Part shown: positions 23,055-37,255 of the stretch, piece after piece | How the letters are laid out: the number at the start of each line of letters is the position of its first letter | Numbering within the stretch: position 1 is the stretch's first letter | Assembly (NCBI GenBank): GCA_947044405.1 | Contig: CAMRHE010000169.1 | Coordinates: 992,501-1,056,500, forward strand | DNA: 64,000 nt | Direction: 5' to 3' | From: Leptodactylus fallax | Lineage: Eukaryota > Chordata > Amphibia > Anura > Leptodactylidae | Notes under the pieces: generated by a model | The model's database searches: none | Told to the model about the DNA's origin: nothing | What the model saw: only the letters and a program-made list of their open reading frames with translations | Made by a program: the position numbers and the translations under genes

Positions 23055-23365
23055 TAAAGTAAGGTTAAAAATAAATTTTATTAGAAATAAATTAAAATGA
23101 AGATACATATATACCACAACTCAACTGCGCCTCAGTGTCTCATGAATGTTAAACCAGCTATTTTATCATCATAGCTGGCTTATTAATGACAGTATATCCT
23201 CCACAATCTACTCGTGGCTATACTGTGATTAATATGCCTGCTATGATAACAAAATAGTGGGTTTATGTCCATGAGACACTGAGGCACAGATGAGTTCACA
23301 AGTCTCTTCATTTTAATGTATATCTAATAAAAGTTGAGTTTTATCTTTACTCTCTACAGGGAAGT
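23055..23365. mobile_element. Hairpin element, about 310 bp
   Basis: The outer arms, AGTAAGGTTAAAAATAAATT and its partner GAGTTTTATCTTTACT, pair imperfectly. The inner arms GCCTCAGTGTCTCATGAATG and TCCATGAGACACTGAGGC pair well. The middle pairs AGCTGGCTTATTAATGACAG loosely with ATTAATATGCCTGC. No coding capacity. Confidence 0.6.
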
Positions 23366-25618
23366 AATTTAACTCTTCTAAGTAAGCAGTGCTAGCAGAG
23401 ATGAAACTTAAAGCCTCTAAGTGTCATTGCAAAATCTGTATTAGGGCCCTTGACCTACACCTTTGGGCCACCCATGGACCATGGCTTAAGCTACAGTACC
23501 TCTATGCTGCCTGTCTTAGTAGTGTTCAGAAGTAGGTTCAATGGATTAGTGCAGCCCAAAAAGAAATCTATTCTCTTCTTTTGACCCATATAACACAAAA
23601 TGGATTTTAAAATTTTTATAATGACAAATATGGACAGAAAAACAGGTAAAACAAAGCTAAATACATTTCCTGTCTGTATATATTAGTAAATTTTAACTGT
23701 TTTTCATATGCGTATGTCGATAAAGGCCTAAACCTGACCACACAATTACTCTTATTTGATTCTCCTATACATTTGATTGCTTGGCTGAACAACCAAAGGT
23801 CTAAATGAGGAGAATATGGGAAATTTTGCCAGACTTCAAGCTTAACTTCCCTAGAAGAAAAGGATTGGACAGTGGAAATTCATCTGCTGTCAGGGAAGAA
23901 TTGGGAGGTTCCATTAGACAGGAAGTCCACTGGTCCAGTTGATATTGTTGGGTTTGGCCAACAATCATTTAATGAGTATGGTCAGCCTCATAGTCATAAG
24001 TAATTGCAGTAATTTAGCCTCACCATTATGTCTGAGAAACAATTAGCAATAACAATTTTGTCTGCCTGTGATTAACAAACCATTGATAAGGAAGGAAAAT
24101 ATTGTGATTGGTTATAGACACCAATTCTACTTAGTGTTGCACAGACAGAAAGATTTCTATTGTATAATTTACAAAAGATACTAAAGAGCTTTACTTAGTG
24201 TATACCATCCCACCTTGCTGCCTATCTCCCATTTACTCTTAACCCTTTCCCCCTTAATAGTATGGCAGATGTTGGGTGTGAATGGGTACCATAGCCACTA
24301 GTTCCCTGTTTATTTTTCTTCCATATCACTGCTGATATGTCTGATTGTGGCCACATGATCATGGCATCTGAGGAGTCACTTGCACTTTTACTTTGATTCC
24401 CCAATAACTGCTCCAGAGCCACAAGATTGGGAGAGCCATTCTGTTCCTATGGTATTCTTCTGAAAGCTTCCTGGCCTGCCATAGGAATATTACTTTTGAG
24501 CTCTGACTGTGGCAGTAATACAATGATTTTACCATAGACTTCAATACAATAGTGTTGCAGTCTATGGTATAAGCAGATATAAGGGGATAAAAAATGTTTT
24601 TTAAAAATATAAAAAATGAGATGCAAATGCTCAATTCACTGTCTTGCCTAGATTACATATAAAAAATAGACAAAAATTGATAGCGGGAGAATTCTAAATA
24701 GCTGAATTGCTCTTTAAATTTTTAATAAAAAGTGATCAAAACATCACACATTCCCTAAATTGGTATTAATGAAAACTGTATCTTGTGCCATAGAAAGGAG
24801 CCCTAACACAGCTCCATACACAGAAATATAAAAAAAAGTTCAGGGTGTCACAATTTTTGTTCTTTTTAAAGTTTATTTTTATTTTTTTTTAAAGGTATGA
24901 AAACATGAAAAAATATGGTGGTTGGAATAGGTTAAGAATACTACCATCTTGCTCCATAGCATACACAGAAATGTTCTCCAAGCAATTAAAAATGTGTGCA
25001 TTTTCTGGATAACAGTGTTTTTCCACTGGCCAAAAAATTTCTACTGTCATGTTATTAGATCACATTGGTGGAATTTGTGAGTTAAAACAACACTGCTTTC
25101 CAAATAAGTAGTAAAGTAATGAGTAGTAAATGAGCCCATTTAGCCTTACCGTAAGATTTAAGCTATATTTACATGATTGTCGAGAGATGTGAAAACTGAC
25201 AAAACTGGTCTGTTTTTTTCACTGACCCCTCATAGACTTCAGCCTATAATAGAATCTGTAAACAGACAAAGATAGGACATGTTCTTTTTTGATGATCTGT
25301 TAGTACAGACCATAAAAAAACATATGTGAATAAACACAATGAAATCAATGGGGACAATTATCAACTTGCTGTTATTGTGGCGCATTTTCGTGCATGGACC
25401 TTTCTTGCGTCTAAGATGTGCTACTCCCCAATCTCCCAATCTGTGCCTCGCTTACCACTTTCTCTGCATGTCAGCAAATTAAGTCAGAGACAGGTTGCCT
25501 TGGCCTGACATATGTATTACTGTATAACTCATACTGGTATATAAGGGCCTATCGATAAGTCAGGTGCGCCTTGCGCTAGTTGGGACCTTTATTAAGAATG
25601 ACATAGAAAATGCCAGCT
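23366..25618. other. No gene recognised; AT-rich
   Basis: No protein family, tandem array or clear inverted repeat found by eye. Confidence 0.4.
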
Positions 25619-26212
25619 TTAAAGGGGTCTTCCGGGCAAAAAAAAATCTTTTTTTAAAAAAAAAGGTCTGTTAGTGCTATTAATGGGTTAATAAGTGTAC
25701 CCAAATAACTTTACCAGTGTTTTGAGTGATTTCTGGGTTTCTCTGGGAGCTCCTGGCATCTTCTGCGTTTGTTTACATGGTGTAGCTTCCTGCTGTGTAG
25801 CTTCCACACTACCCCATCTCACACCCCCTCTTCCTCTATCACTCCCTTACACCCCCTTAATGTCTCCCTAGCTATCCTGCCCATTACTAGCCCTTCCCAA
25901 CTAACTAAATCAGCCCACCCCTTCACCCCATCATACCTATGTGTCTTCCTCTTTAAACTTCCCTTCTGGAACGGCTCCTCCTTTTCTTTCACTGTCCTGA
26001 CTGTGCACAGGCTGGAGACGCCTGTGCAGTAGAGACGGCAAAACATAACGTCACTGGATTATCAGAAAGTGTGCCTGAGGCGATCACATGACCGCTCCAG
26101 GGATATGGGGAATTATAGATTTTTTTTTCATGTAAGAAAATTAGAAGTTAGGTGGGGGGAGGGGGTTTAGTTTAGGGGTTAATTTTTATTTCATCCCGGA
26201 CATCCTCTTTAA
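25619..26212. mobile_element. TTAA-flanked element (TTAAAGG family, copy 2)
   Basis: Starts TTAAAGGGGTCTTCCGGGC and ends TCATCCCGGACATCCTCTTTAA, so about 20-bp imperfect inverted ends at TTAA sites. The interior is C-rich and pyrimidine-rich. Non-coding. Confidence 0.65.
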
Positions 26213-26239
26213 TAAATTCGCTCCACTGTGTCCTACAGC

Positions 26240-26535
26240 GACGGACTACAGGGAGTACGTGTGTAATACAGAGAAGCTGTTCCTAATACGGATTCCTTTT
26301 AAACACTTATATCTCAGGAATTATAAAACTGCGATCTGGTCACATGAAATATGACATTCTCAGCTTTCATACACCACCAGTATCAGAGTTCTATCTATAC
26401 TATTTCCAGAGATATCTCAAGTTGAAAGCACAGTTTGGATATAGGAGTTCAATGAGGTATAAGTGTTTGAAATGACATCTCTGCGGGATCAGCTTCTGTG
26501 TATTACATTGATACTCCTTGTACTCCCTGCTAGAA
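26240..26535. repeat. Hairpin repeat
   Basis: Arms CTACAGGGAGTAC with GTGTAATACAGAGAAGCTG (left) and CAGCTTCTGTGTATTACA with GTACTCCCTGCTAG (right) pair. Inner AAACACTTATATCTC pairs with GAGGTATAAGTGTTT. Type unknown. Confidence 0.55.
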
Positions 26536-26639
26536 GCAGTGAGGATTTCCTCTGCCAATAGAGAAATATGGGACGAAAGTGTATTTCACAGGATTTCATG
26601 GAAAGGAGAAATCTGTTTATAAAGTACTAGCAGAAGGAC

Positions 26640-28453
26640 CCAGCTTCGCAAGGGTATATTTCATTTTTTGTTTGTGTAGTGGCCCCATAAGAATTGGCCG
26701 GTTTTGCACTTGACATCCAGTATGGCAGTCCAGTATAGGCACAGTCTATTTATGGCTGTGTTGTTATGGAAACCTGGTAAATGAAATGTGAACTTATATT
26801 GGCTGATACACGTCATATGACTGAATATTTAAGGACCTGCAAACTGTTATTGACTCATACAGGTCATAAATAGCTTGGTTGCTATGGAAACCTGGTGTAA
26901 AGCTGTGTGTATGTCAAGACTGAAGAACCTGCAATTTTCGATTGGTCCATAAATGTCGTGTGATCATGTGTATCTCAGTTTGGATATCAGTGAAAAAATG
27001 GCTGGGTTGTTATGGAAACATGGCGTACAGCTGTGTGCATGTGGCTGACAATGCCTTCTCAGATTGGAGACGGGCTTGGGTCTGCTAGGGAGTTTCAGCA
27101 GCTCGCTGTTGTCTGTGACATACTTTGTCAGATTGGAAACGGGCCTGCTGAGAATTTTCATCAGCTTGAGCAGCAGCCATGCATTTTGCTGCAGAAGGCA
27201 TAAGTAGTTTAAAAATGTTTCAATCTATGAGAATGCTGACATCCAGTATGGCAGTCCAGTCAGTGGTGTAAATACCGGGGTAGCAGTGGTAGCGGCTGAC
27301 ACAGTGCCCAGAACATTAGAGGGCCTGTCGGGCCCCTGATGTTTTTTTTTTTTTTTTTTTTTTAATAGGCCGTTACCTGCTGGTGTAACCGATCCACGCT
27401 CCTGCTCACGGCCACCTGCGCTTCACCTTCTGTGGAGGCGGCTGTGAGCAGGAGCGGGGATCAGTAAGTAAGGCCGCGGGCCACGAACCCCTCAAACATT
27501 GCTATCATTATCTTTTCAGACCCCAGAGTATAATGATCGGAGGTCCAGGGGAGGTGAGGGAACATAAAAAACACTGTTACTTACCTCTCCTGCTCTCCAG
27601 CAGGCTTCGGGCCTCCTTGGTGATGTCCCAGATGTCAGTGGGCCACTCTTACGTCATTATGCTTCGCGACACATGCCTAGCTCACGTGATGTATGGTCCA
27701 ACATTGAAGAGGTAGCGGGAAGTGCGCCAGGGCCGGGGAGAGGTAAGTAACATTGTTTTTTATGTTTCTATACTCCCCTGGGTCTTTGATCATTATACTC
27801 TGGGGTCTGAAAAGAGACCATAATGGAGCATAATACTATGTGAAGGGGCCACTATAGGGCATAATAGTGTGTGCAGGGGCCACTATGGGGCATCATAGTG
27901 TGTGCAGGAATGAGGTTTGTGCTGGGGGGCGGTTGCTGGGTGGGGGGCATGTCAAATGTTCGCCTTGGGACCCAGCCATTCCTAGTTACGCCACGGAGTC
28001 CAGTATAGGTACAGTCTATTTATGGCTGTGTTGTTATGGAAAGCTGGTAAATTAAATGTGAACTTATATTGGCTGATATATGTGATATAACTGAATATTT
28101 AAGGACCTGCGAACTGCTATTGACTAATACAGGTCATAAATAGCTTGGTTGCTATGGAAACCTGGTGTAAAGCTATGTGCCTGTGGAGACTAAGCACCTA
28201 CGAGCTTCTATTGGCTGATAAGCGTCATGTGACCGCGTGTATGGCAGTTGGAATATGAGTGAAAGACTTGCAGGCTTGTATTGGCTAATATAATACTGTA
28301 TCTCAGGAACGGTAAGTCCTAGAGAGCTGAGTCCCGGTCTAAAATCTTCCCGGACACCTGATGTACCTGTGTGACAATTTGGTGAGGATTGGTCCAGTCG
28401 TTTGGTCGCGCATAAAGAACAGACAGACAGACAGACAGAAACCCATTTTTATA
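26640..28453. repeat. Tandemly duplicated interspersed repeat with (GACA)n tail
   Basis: A unit of about 528 bp starting near TGACATCCAGTATGGCAGTC (26711) repeats at about 27239. The second copy is split by the hAT element at 27261-27996. Each unit has shorter subrepeats around TTGCTATGGAAACCTGGT (26761, 26878, 27008, 28030, 28147). The end has GGTGAGGATTGGTCCAGTCG, then (GACA)n at 28418-28438 and TTTTTATATA. That ending resembles non-LTR retrotransposon or SINE tails I know, but the class is uncertain. Confidence 0.6.
27261..27996. mobile_element. Non-autonomous hAT-type element, 736 bp
   Basis: It starts CAGTGGTGTAAATACC and ends CCTAGTTACGCCACGG, inverted repeats of the CAGTGGYGTAA type. 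The direct repeat AGTCCAGT flanks it at 27253-27260 and 27997-28004, an 8-bp duplication as expected for hAT elements. The neighbouring host repeat keeps an unoccupied site with one AGTCCAGT at 26727-26734. The interior has two ATTATACTCTGGGG-type segments in opposite directions and, at 27830-27910, two units of the CAGTGGCCCC minisatellite on the other strand. Confidence 0.85.
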
Positions 28454-29885
<1,432 letters not shown>

Positions 29886-30342
29886 TATAAGAGATATTCC
29901 AAAATCAATAAACAACACAAATGCTGTCAGAAAATCAAAAGTTGTTCAATAGTTCAGGTATACTTTAAAAATAACTTGCTCCATCTATATTATGGAAGCT
30001 TTTTACTCTAAAACTATTGCTTCGAGCTGAGAAATTTTCAGTATTACTGTGTCATACAGAGGCAGTGTGTGCCGGCTTATGGACTTATAATGTAATGCAT
30101 GTGTAGTGGCAGCAGACTCTGGAGACACTTGGCTGTAGTTTTAACAGTTTACTGATAAGTTTGCTATAACAGATAGGCAATCACTTAAAAAACAATAAAT
30201 ACAGCAACTAGTTAATTTTCTGTAATACCCTATCTTTGGCAGTGCACCTGTATGTAGGGAATCTCCCTCTCCTCCTACAATGTATTAATAAATTTGATCT
30301 GTTAACAGCAAATCACTAAAGTACTTGACTAGTAATTTCACA

Positions 30343-30785
30343 GTAGTATAATGTTGTACCGTGTTAGCCATAGAAAGTAATGGAAGAGTGAAGAAATCAG
30401 GCAATACCTTTTAGAGGCAAACTGAGTATATTTGATAGCAAGCTTTCGAGAGTACTAGCTCTCTTCTTCAGACATGGTGTTATACAAGAAACTGAAAATT
30501 CACAGACTTTTTATACACAGAAGACATGGATCTTCAAAGGATCTTAGAATCCTTAAAAAAACAAAATGCAATATAAGTAGAGAGGTTATTTACAACAGGT
30601 CAAAAAATAAACAATCTGGAAACTTGTGGGGCGTGATGGAGGAATCAATAAATCTTGCTGTTATCTGTTTGCTATCAGGTGGTGATTTGTGACCCTCACA
30701 GTTCATACATAGTGTGACATGAAACTGGCATGAATATTAAGTCCAAATTGCAGAGTTTGAAATTTTTGCATTAACTTGTATTCCA
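30343..30785 (-). mobile_element. Penelope-like element, copy 3
   Basis: Starts with the leader AGTAGTATAATGTTGTACCG, then the arm with GAGAGTACTAGCTCTC and CATGGTGT, then a body (30590-30780) that is the reverse complement of 1620-1855 in copy 1. The far inverted arm is missing, so it is truncated. On the minus strand the core reads CTGAAGA...GAAA, one change from the hammerhead consensus. Confidence 0.65.
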
Positions 30786-31654
30786 TTCCTTTCTCTCCCT
30801 CTGCGTCTTAAAATGTCCCATTAAAACCATAAGCCATAATTTCACAATCTATCGGTCTAACAACTGGTACAGAAACATTTCTCACTCAATGTAAAAACAA
30901 TAAGGTTAGCTCTCCTACGAAAATCTCTACTTTCGGCACTTCTCAGGGTTTCCATTTTAGTCACTGATATAATAACAAAGCTATTTTTAGTTCCTTGGGC
31001 TGAATAGGACATGACTTTGACCCTGCAGGCTCCTCCTTATCTGTCATACAAATACTGTGGATAACCTTCTCACCAGACTAGAACAAGATGGCATCTTTCT
31101 GGCTTCTATATTGGGGCTCACTGAGGTACCTCCTGCGATCTGCCCCTCAGCCTTGGGTTGTTTTCAGTTTAGCTTCCTCAGGTGGACAGTGGGACATCAA
31201 CATGGACACTTTTTAGCGATAAGACATTCTGGGCAGCATGTTCAACATCCTTCATCTGTCATTCAGGGACTCCAACCAAGCTGCTGTGTTACATTATGGA
31301 GGTTTTTTACTCTAAAACTAATGCAGGGGGGAATATTTCAGTAATTCTGTGTCATACAAAGGCACCGTACAGTAGCTTATGGACTTGCAATATAGTGCAG
31401 ATATAGTTGCGAAAGACACCATAGATACTTGGTGGCACACCTGTGAGGAGGGAGTCTAACTCTCTTTCCATACGTAGTCTCCCAGGGTTACCTTGGCAAT
31501 TTTATGGAATTAGCATATATGCATCAAGAGTCTCTTTGCAGAATGATTTAATACATTTTATCTGTTACTGACTAGTAATTGCATACGCTCCTGGTTTAAA
31601 AGCTGGTACAGGAGCACTTCACACTCAGTACAGCAACAACAGGATTAACTCATA

Positions 31655-32972
31655 ACTCTCCCACATACTTTCTTGGCAAAAAGTCTCCAGTTCCTGTAAA
31701 TTCCTGGGCTGTCTTGCATGTACCGCGCGCTTGAGATCTCCCCAGAGTGGCTCAATGATATTGAGGTCAGGAGACTTAGATGGCCAGTCCAGAACCTTCA
31801 CTTTCTTCTGCTGTAGCCAATGACAGGTCGACTTGGCCTTGTGTTTTGGATCGTTGTCATGTTGGAACGTCCAAGTACATCCTATGCACAGCTTCCTGGC
31901 TTATGAGTGCAAATTTGCCTCCAGTATTTGCTGATAATGTGCTGCATTCATCTTTCCTTCAACTTTGACCAAGTTTCCTGTGCCTTTGAAGCTCACACAT
32001 CCCTACATCATCATTGATCCACCTCCGTGTTTTACAGTAGGAATGATGTTTCTTTCATCATAGGCCTTGTTGACACCTGGTTGTGGCCAAAAAGTTCGAT
32101 TTTTGTTTCATCACTCCAAATTACCTTTTTCCAGAAATTTTGAGGCTTGTCTCTGTGCTGTTTGGCGTATTGAAGGTGAGATTATTTGTGGCATTTGCGC
32201 AGTAATGGCTTTCTTCTGACAACTCGACCATGCAGCCCATTTTTCTTCAAATGTCTCCTTATTGTGCTTCTTGAAACAGCCACACCGAAAGTTTTCAGAG
32301 AGTTCTGTATTTCAGCTGATTTTATGTGTGGGTTTTTCTTTGCATCCCGAACAATTTTCCGGGCAGTTGTGGCTGAAATTTTGGTTGGTCTACCTGACCG
32401 TGGTTTGGTTTCTACAGAGCCCCTGAGTTTCCATTTGTTAATCACACTTTGAACACTGCTGACTGGCATTATCAATTCCTTGGATATCTTTTTGTATCCC
32501 TTTCCTGTTTTATACAGTTCAACTACCTTTTCCCGTAGATCCGTGGACAATTCTTTCGCTTTCCCCATGACTCACAATCCAGAAACGTCAGTGGCTGGAG
32601 GAAAGATGCAACAGTCTGTCTGGATCCCAGAAACTCACTCAGCTTTTATGCACACACACTGATTACAAGCAAACAGGTCACAGGTGAGGATGTTACCTTT
32701 AGTAGCCATTCAAACCCCTGAGTGTCAACTTCTGGGCATGTTATCAGGCCAAAATCACCAGGGTATGTGAACTTTTGAAAAGGGTAATTTTGATGTGTTT
32801 GGTTGTCATTATGATTTAAAAAGAGAAAACACAGAAGTTTGACAATAAATGGCTTCAACCAACCACTAACCATGAGTGGAAAAAAAGGTTTTGTGTTATT
32901 ATTCATATTCTCTGAAAAAAGGCCAAAAAACATAAAATCTGCCGGGGTATATAAACTTTTTAGCACAACTGT
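31655..32972 (-). mobile_element. Tc1-type transposon, one end lost
   Basis: Minus-strand element beginning TACAGTTGTGCTAAAAAG at 32972, a Tc1 end I recognise, followed by a 5' UTR of about 400 bp and the transposase gene. The distal end merges into the host repeat near 31655 with no visible terminal repeat. Confidence 0.75.
31690..32568 (-). pseudogene. Tc1 transposase, broken after the N-terminal third
   Basis: It begins MGKAKELSTDLREKVVELY at 32568. About 128 residues are open, covering the first helix-turn-helix (KGYKKISKELIMPVSSVQSV), the GRPTK hinge (SGRPTKISA) and the second helix-turn-helix (VAVSRSTIRRHLKKNG). A stop follows LLRKCHK. Beyond it the same strand still shows WSDETKIELFG (first Asp, about 32090-32125) and, near 31740-31790, the segment for [14 protein letters not shown] with the glutamate, but with stops and a small deletion. 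Dead copy. Confidence 0.8.
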
Positions 32973-33400
32973 AACTCTGTGCTCTTGATAATTACTCAGG
33001 CTCTCCGTCTTAATCATTGACACAATAACAGAGCTATAATTAGTCATTCCGGCTGAATGGGCCGTGCAGGCCCTTCCTTCTTCATTGTGCAAATACTTCC
33101 CACCATAACCAAAGCATCTAGGCATCTTTCACTCTGTGAAGGGCTAGCTGACCAGTTCTGAATCCATCCCGATGACTGACAGGTGTTCTCAATTGTTTAT
33201 CTGTCTTGTACAATGTTGGACCTCTCTGCTTGTAGTATTGTGGGTTGACCCAACGGTCTGGCTACTCTCCCCTTCTCTGCTGGTGCCGAACTGGAGTCCC
33301 CACCTCATTCCTCCACTAAATACCATTGGTCTTCCCGGAACGATGGAGACTAGCTTCCCCTAGTGGACTACAGCAATGCCCCAGACTTCCCATAGCTTCA

Positions 33401-35462
33401 TAGCACAGAGTTCTAACATAGTCTGTAGGGACTCCTGCAGACTGTGCTGGTTTTATCCCAGAGGTTGGAACCATTTACAAATGATGAAGATAATAATTTC
33501 ACTATGTGAAATAATGTAGTAGCTGGAACACATTCCATTTTTAAGTGAAAGGTGTGTATCCAAAAAAAAAAAAGCTGTGCATAAATAAAGTAAAAGTTGA
33601 AAAACTACAAACATGTTTTTGAAGAAAAGCAGGAATTATGCTAATAAAATCTAATTTGACACACTCAATGAGCAAATGCTACAGCGTGATAATAAAAAGT
33701 TGTCACTGGGGAGCAACCAATCATTTTCACTATGCTGCCGAACAAATTTTGCAATGATGCACTGATGTATGTAACCTGCTTAGAACAACCTATTATCAAA
33801 ATCAGTAACAGCTCCTCATTTATAAGCATAATGGTAGAAAACTCAGTGGAAGCTGAGAATATGTAGCTGTTATTGCTATAAAATACCTTTCTAGCTCATT
33901 GCTAGAAGTGATGAATACCAACATGATTTAGCTTCATAATGTATGTCAAATGTAGATCTAGGTAGTTTTACACATGCATATTTTTTAAATAACCTTTGCA
34001 TGATTTAACTTTTTTTTCACAGAAAAATGACTGAATATTGGACAATAATTGCAATAAGAGATCATGCCAGGTTTCTGTACTACTAAACCACAGGTACGCT
34101 TTGTGCCTCGCATGGTGCTTTCATACAGCTCCGTATTACGGAGGTGTTCTCCCTAGAAGCAATGCTTTTATTGAAGGAAATCTCTACAGTGCAGCATTAT
34201 ATTAAGCATGCCATGATTTTAAAACTGGAGGCATTCATAAGTACAGTATGGTCTGATAGACTGCTATGAGTGCTGTATTTTAACTCCACTAAACTCAGAA
34301 GTTGTGCAAAACCATTATAGTCTGGTATTTATGGACCATATAAGTCACTTCTATCTTTACATTGTAGACTTACTCTCCTAACAAATTAAAAAAAAACAAA
34401 AACATAAAGCCATTATCTGATGGAGGTGGCATGTTTGAAATTGTAGACATACAGTTTTAATAGTGGAATATTGTGGATCTGTATCATTGTACAGAGCTGC
34501 AAAACTACCATGTGCATAAGACTTAAAGTTATATCTGCAAAGTCACTTGAAACCTGCATCTTGCAAGTGATTTATGTAAATGAAGTGTTCATTTTGTTTT
34601 CAAATTTTCTTAAAGAAGTTGTCTAGTGTGTAGAAAAGCTGTTTTAATCTGTACTGGATCCTCATCTCATGAGCAAAGTGAAGACCTTCATTACATAGGA
34701 AACCTGTAAAAGTAAATGGGAATTTCATTAATGCTTTATTTCCTCTTTGGGGGTGATACATAGAAGCTGAATACTTACTGTCACATTTTTCCTCAGATTA
34801 GTTTGGCAGGAAAGTTTGTGTTTTACTTACAAGGAGATTATTTTGTATTTAAAAAAAAGTGTGAAAAGATGTGGCAGTAACAGAAATGTAGGGATCTAGT
34901 GTTTGTCCATATTTCTGAGTAGCAAGTCAAAGTTAAACCCGTGGCGTCACGAGGGAGCAGGAATCATACTTTAGGCAGGTACTGAGCTCCTCATGTAATT
35001 GCTGCTAAATGCAATGCAGCAGTCTCAGCTAAGGTGTAGCAAATAGGGTATGTGTCCCAAGGAAATAGTTACTAATGTGAGAGGGTGCTAGTGAGTCTTT
35101 GGATAGTTGCCTCTCAGTGTGTTTTCTCTTATTGTTTTCTTCCCTCAATATTTTACAGGTTTTAAACATTTTTTTTACAAGGTCATTCTGAGATGGACAC
35201 CGCTTGCACAAGCTTCTGTCGCCCTCTGAAGCTGGCCTCCTTTGTTTCTGGGTGCAGCCTGACATCAACAAGCACGTGCAGTACACTCAGTAAAGCGCTT
35301 GCCCTGCCAGGGCCACACCATCCATGGGGCGAGGTGAGCCTCTGGCCTCAGACGGCACTTTCCCAGGAGTACAAGGAGCAGCAGTTCAGCTTACTGCCCT
35401 GCACTCCTGAATAGTCCTGCACACATTAATGTATGTGGAGACTGTAGTAGAAATTGTACCCA
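33401..35462. other. No gene recognised
   Basis: AT-rich unique-looking sequence. A TTAAAGAAGTTGTCTAGTG stretch at 34610 resembles a TTAA-family end without partner. Nothing else. Confidence 0.4.
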
Positions 35463-35711
35463 CATACAATCAGTGGTGAACCTAGCCTCTTTGCTGCCTG
35501 AGGCAGACTATAGAAAGACGCCCTCCCCCCCCCCCAAAAAAAATATATATAAAATTGAGTTTACATACTGTTAGCGTCACACGTTGTTATTGTCGTACAA
35601 TAAACATACACAAACTTATGAAACAGTTTTTAAGAATTCTTCTTACTGCATTACTTCAGTATCAGATCAACAACACAGAATTAACAATGAAAGTAACTTC
35701 ACACACCTTCT

Positions 35712-35850
35712 GCTTGGTGGATGGATGAGCCCGCATGGCCCCATTCTCTGTAATAGGAGCGCCGCAGATAGCTGAGTACTGTACTTTGGCTATATATGAC
35801 ACTCCCATTGAAGTGAATGAGAGCCACATGGGTTCGTCCATCCACCAAGC
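35712..35850. repeat. Hairpin, about 30-bp arms
   Basis: GCTTGGTGGATGGATGAGCC on the left pairs with GGTTCGTCCATCCACCAAGC on the right, ending 35850, with small mismatches. Loop about 80 bp. Confidence 0.75.
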
Positions 35851-36332
35851 TACACGCTTATATTCAGCCTGGCTGCGGTCAGGCTGAATTCCCCTCCCAG
35901 TGGGGGAAAAAAACTCAATTCTCAGGCTCAGTGGGCGTCTCAGCAGACAGACCCCCATCACTCAGGTATTTATCCTCTATCATTTAGGTGAATACAGTGC
36001 AGTAACATTTTGTGAATTACAGGTGAAGTCTCTGACTAATCGGTCGCATTTCACTTCTTTTCCCTTTGGACCACCATGACCACTTCTTCCAGCTGTGACT
36101 TGTCTCTGTAAAGTTTGCAACACAGACATCTTTGGTTCCTCACTTTTCCAGGCATCCAACCCACATTGTCCTCACCTACACAAAGCCCCCATCCTGCTGC
36201 TACCCCAATTATAAAATATATGATATAACCCTCCATAATGAATAATACTCCCAAGTGCATCTTTAAATTAATGTCCATGTGTACCCTGTATAAATAGTGC
36301 CCCTTATTAATAATGCCCCAGGTGTTAACTAA

Positions 36333-36688
36333 TTAAAAGGTTTTCTAGGTCATTAATAAACTAATCAGTGGGGCTAAAAATCCAGGACTCCCACTGATCA
36401 GCTGTTTGAATGAACTGTGGTACCTGTGTAAGCGACGTGACCGCTTCTCTGTTTACATAGTGTCATTCATCTCATACTGGTCATGTAATGTAACTACAGC
36501 CTCTTCCTATACACATCTGACAAGGCTGGAATTACATCATACGGTCACTATAAACAGACAGCGCATGATATAAACAGGCGCCATAGCCCCTTCATACAGC
36601 TGATCAGAGGAGGGGTCCACTGATCTCTTATTGATAATCTGTCCTAAGGATAGATTTCCAATAAAAATGAGCTGGAAAGCCCCTTTAA
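36333..36688. mobile_element. TTAA-flanked miniature element (TTAAAGG family, copy 3)
   Basis: Starts TTAAAAGGTTTTCTAGGTC and ends GCTGGAAAGCCCCTTTAA. Internally ATCAGTGGGGCT pairs with GGTCCACTGAT and CTGATCAGCTG-like words recur in both directions. Non-coding. Confidence 0.65.
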
Positions 36689-36954
36689 TAAAGCTCAAGT
36701 GCCACCTAAAGGGGTTGTCCAGGATAATCACTTTTTTAATATGAGGCTGGGGAAGGTGCTCCGGTGTTTCCCAGTGCGTTCCAGTCCTGCTGCTCTGGTG
36801 TTTTCTTCCCCACAGCACTGTGATGTCCCGTGTCAGCAACCTCAGCGGTCATGTGCAGTGGGGACTTCCGCCAGAAGAAAACACCAGAGCAGCAGAACCA
36901 GACTGCAGTGGGAGACATCGGAGCACAAGGGACAGGTGATTAGGTGTTTTTTTT

Positions 36955-37255
36955 TTTTAAATTCAGTATTACACGGTATTATGGCCCACAGCGGCCCCTG
37001 CACACAGTATTACATGGTATTATGCCTGCAACGACCCCTGCACACGGTTTTATGCCCCGTAGCAGCCCCTGCACACAGTATTATGCCCCGCAGCGGCCCC
37101 TGCACACGGTATTATGCCTCATAGTGGCCCCTGCACACGGTATTATGCCCCATAGTGGCCCCTGCACTTGGTATACTGCTCCACAGTGGCCCCTGAACAT
37201 GGTATTATACTCCACAGTGGCCCCTGCACACAGTATTATTCTCCATAGTGACCCA
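36955..37255. repeat. Minisatellite related to 19250-20960
   Basis: About nine units of the form CAGCGGCCCCTGCACACAGT plus ATTATGCCCC, spacing close to 30 bp. Units drift from GCCCCGCAG at the left to CTCCACAG at the right. Confidence 0.85.

Larger units (their letters stand above)
29986..33400. repeat. Two tandem copies of an unnamed block, each with an insertion
   Basis: TTACTCTAAAACTA, then TGTGTCATAC, then GCTTATGGACTT occur in order from about 29993 and again from about 31300. Later shared words are AACTGGTACAG.AACATTTC (30858) and GCTGGTACAGGAGCACTTC (31603), and ATAATAACAAAGCTAT (30970) and ACAATAACAGAGCTAT (33022). Copy one is interrupted at 30343-30785, copy two at about 31655-32972. 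No coding function seen. An old LTR pair is conceivable but the shared sequence extends upstream of any LTR start, so tandem duplication is preferred. Confidence 0.5.

Noticed and set aside
28418..28440. (GACA)n taken as an independent microsatellite of interest
   Set aside because: It is the normal tail of the host repeat just before the Tc1 insertion.
32646..33125. 159-codon minus-strand frame
   Set aside because: Covers the Tc1 5' UTR and adjoining repeat, with no known domains.
29986..33400. LTR retrotransposon with LTRs starting TGTGTCATAC
   Set aside because: The similarity extends upstream of that point in both copies, and no gag/pol or primer-binding site is seen, so a tandem duplication explains it better.
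36699..37124. 141-codon frame with QYYAPQRPLHTVL-like repeats
   Set aside because: Read-through of a TTAA-element end and the minisatellite at 36955-37255.
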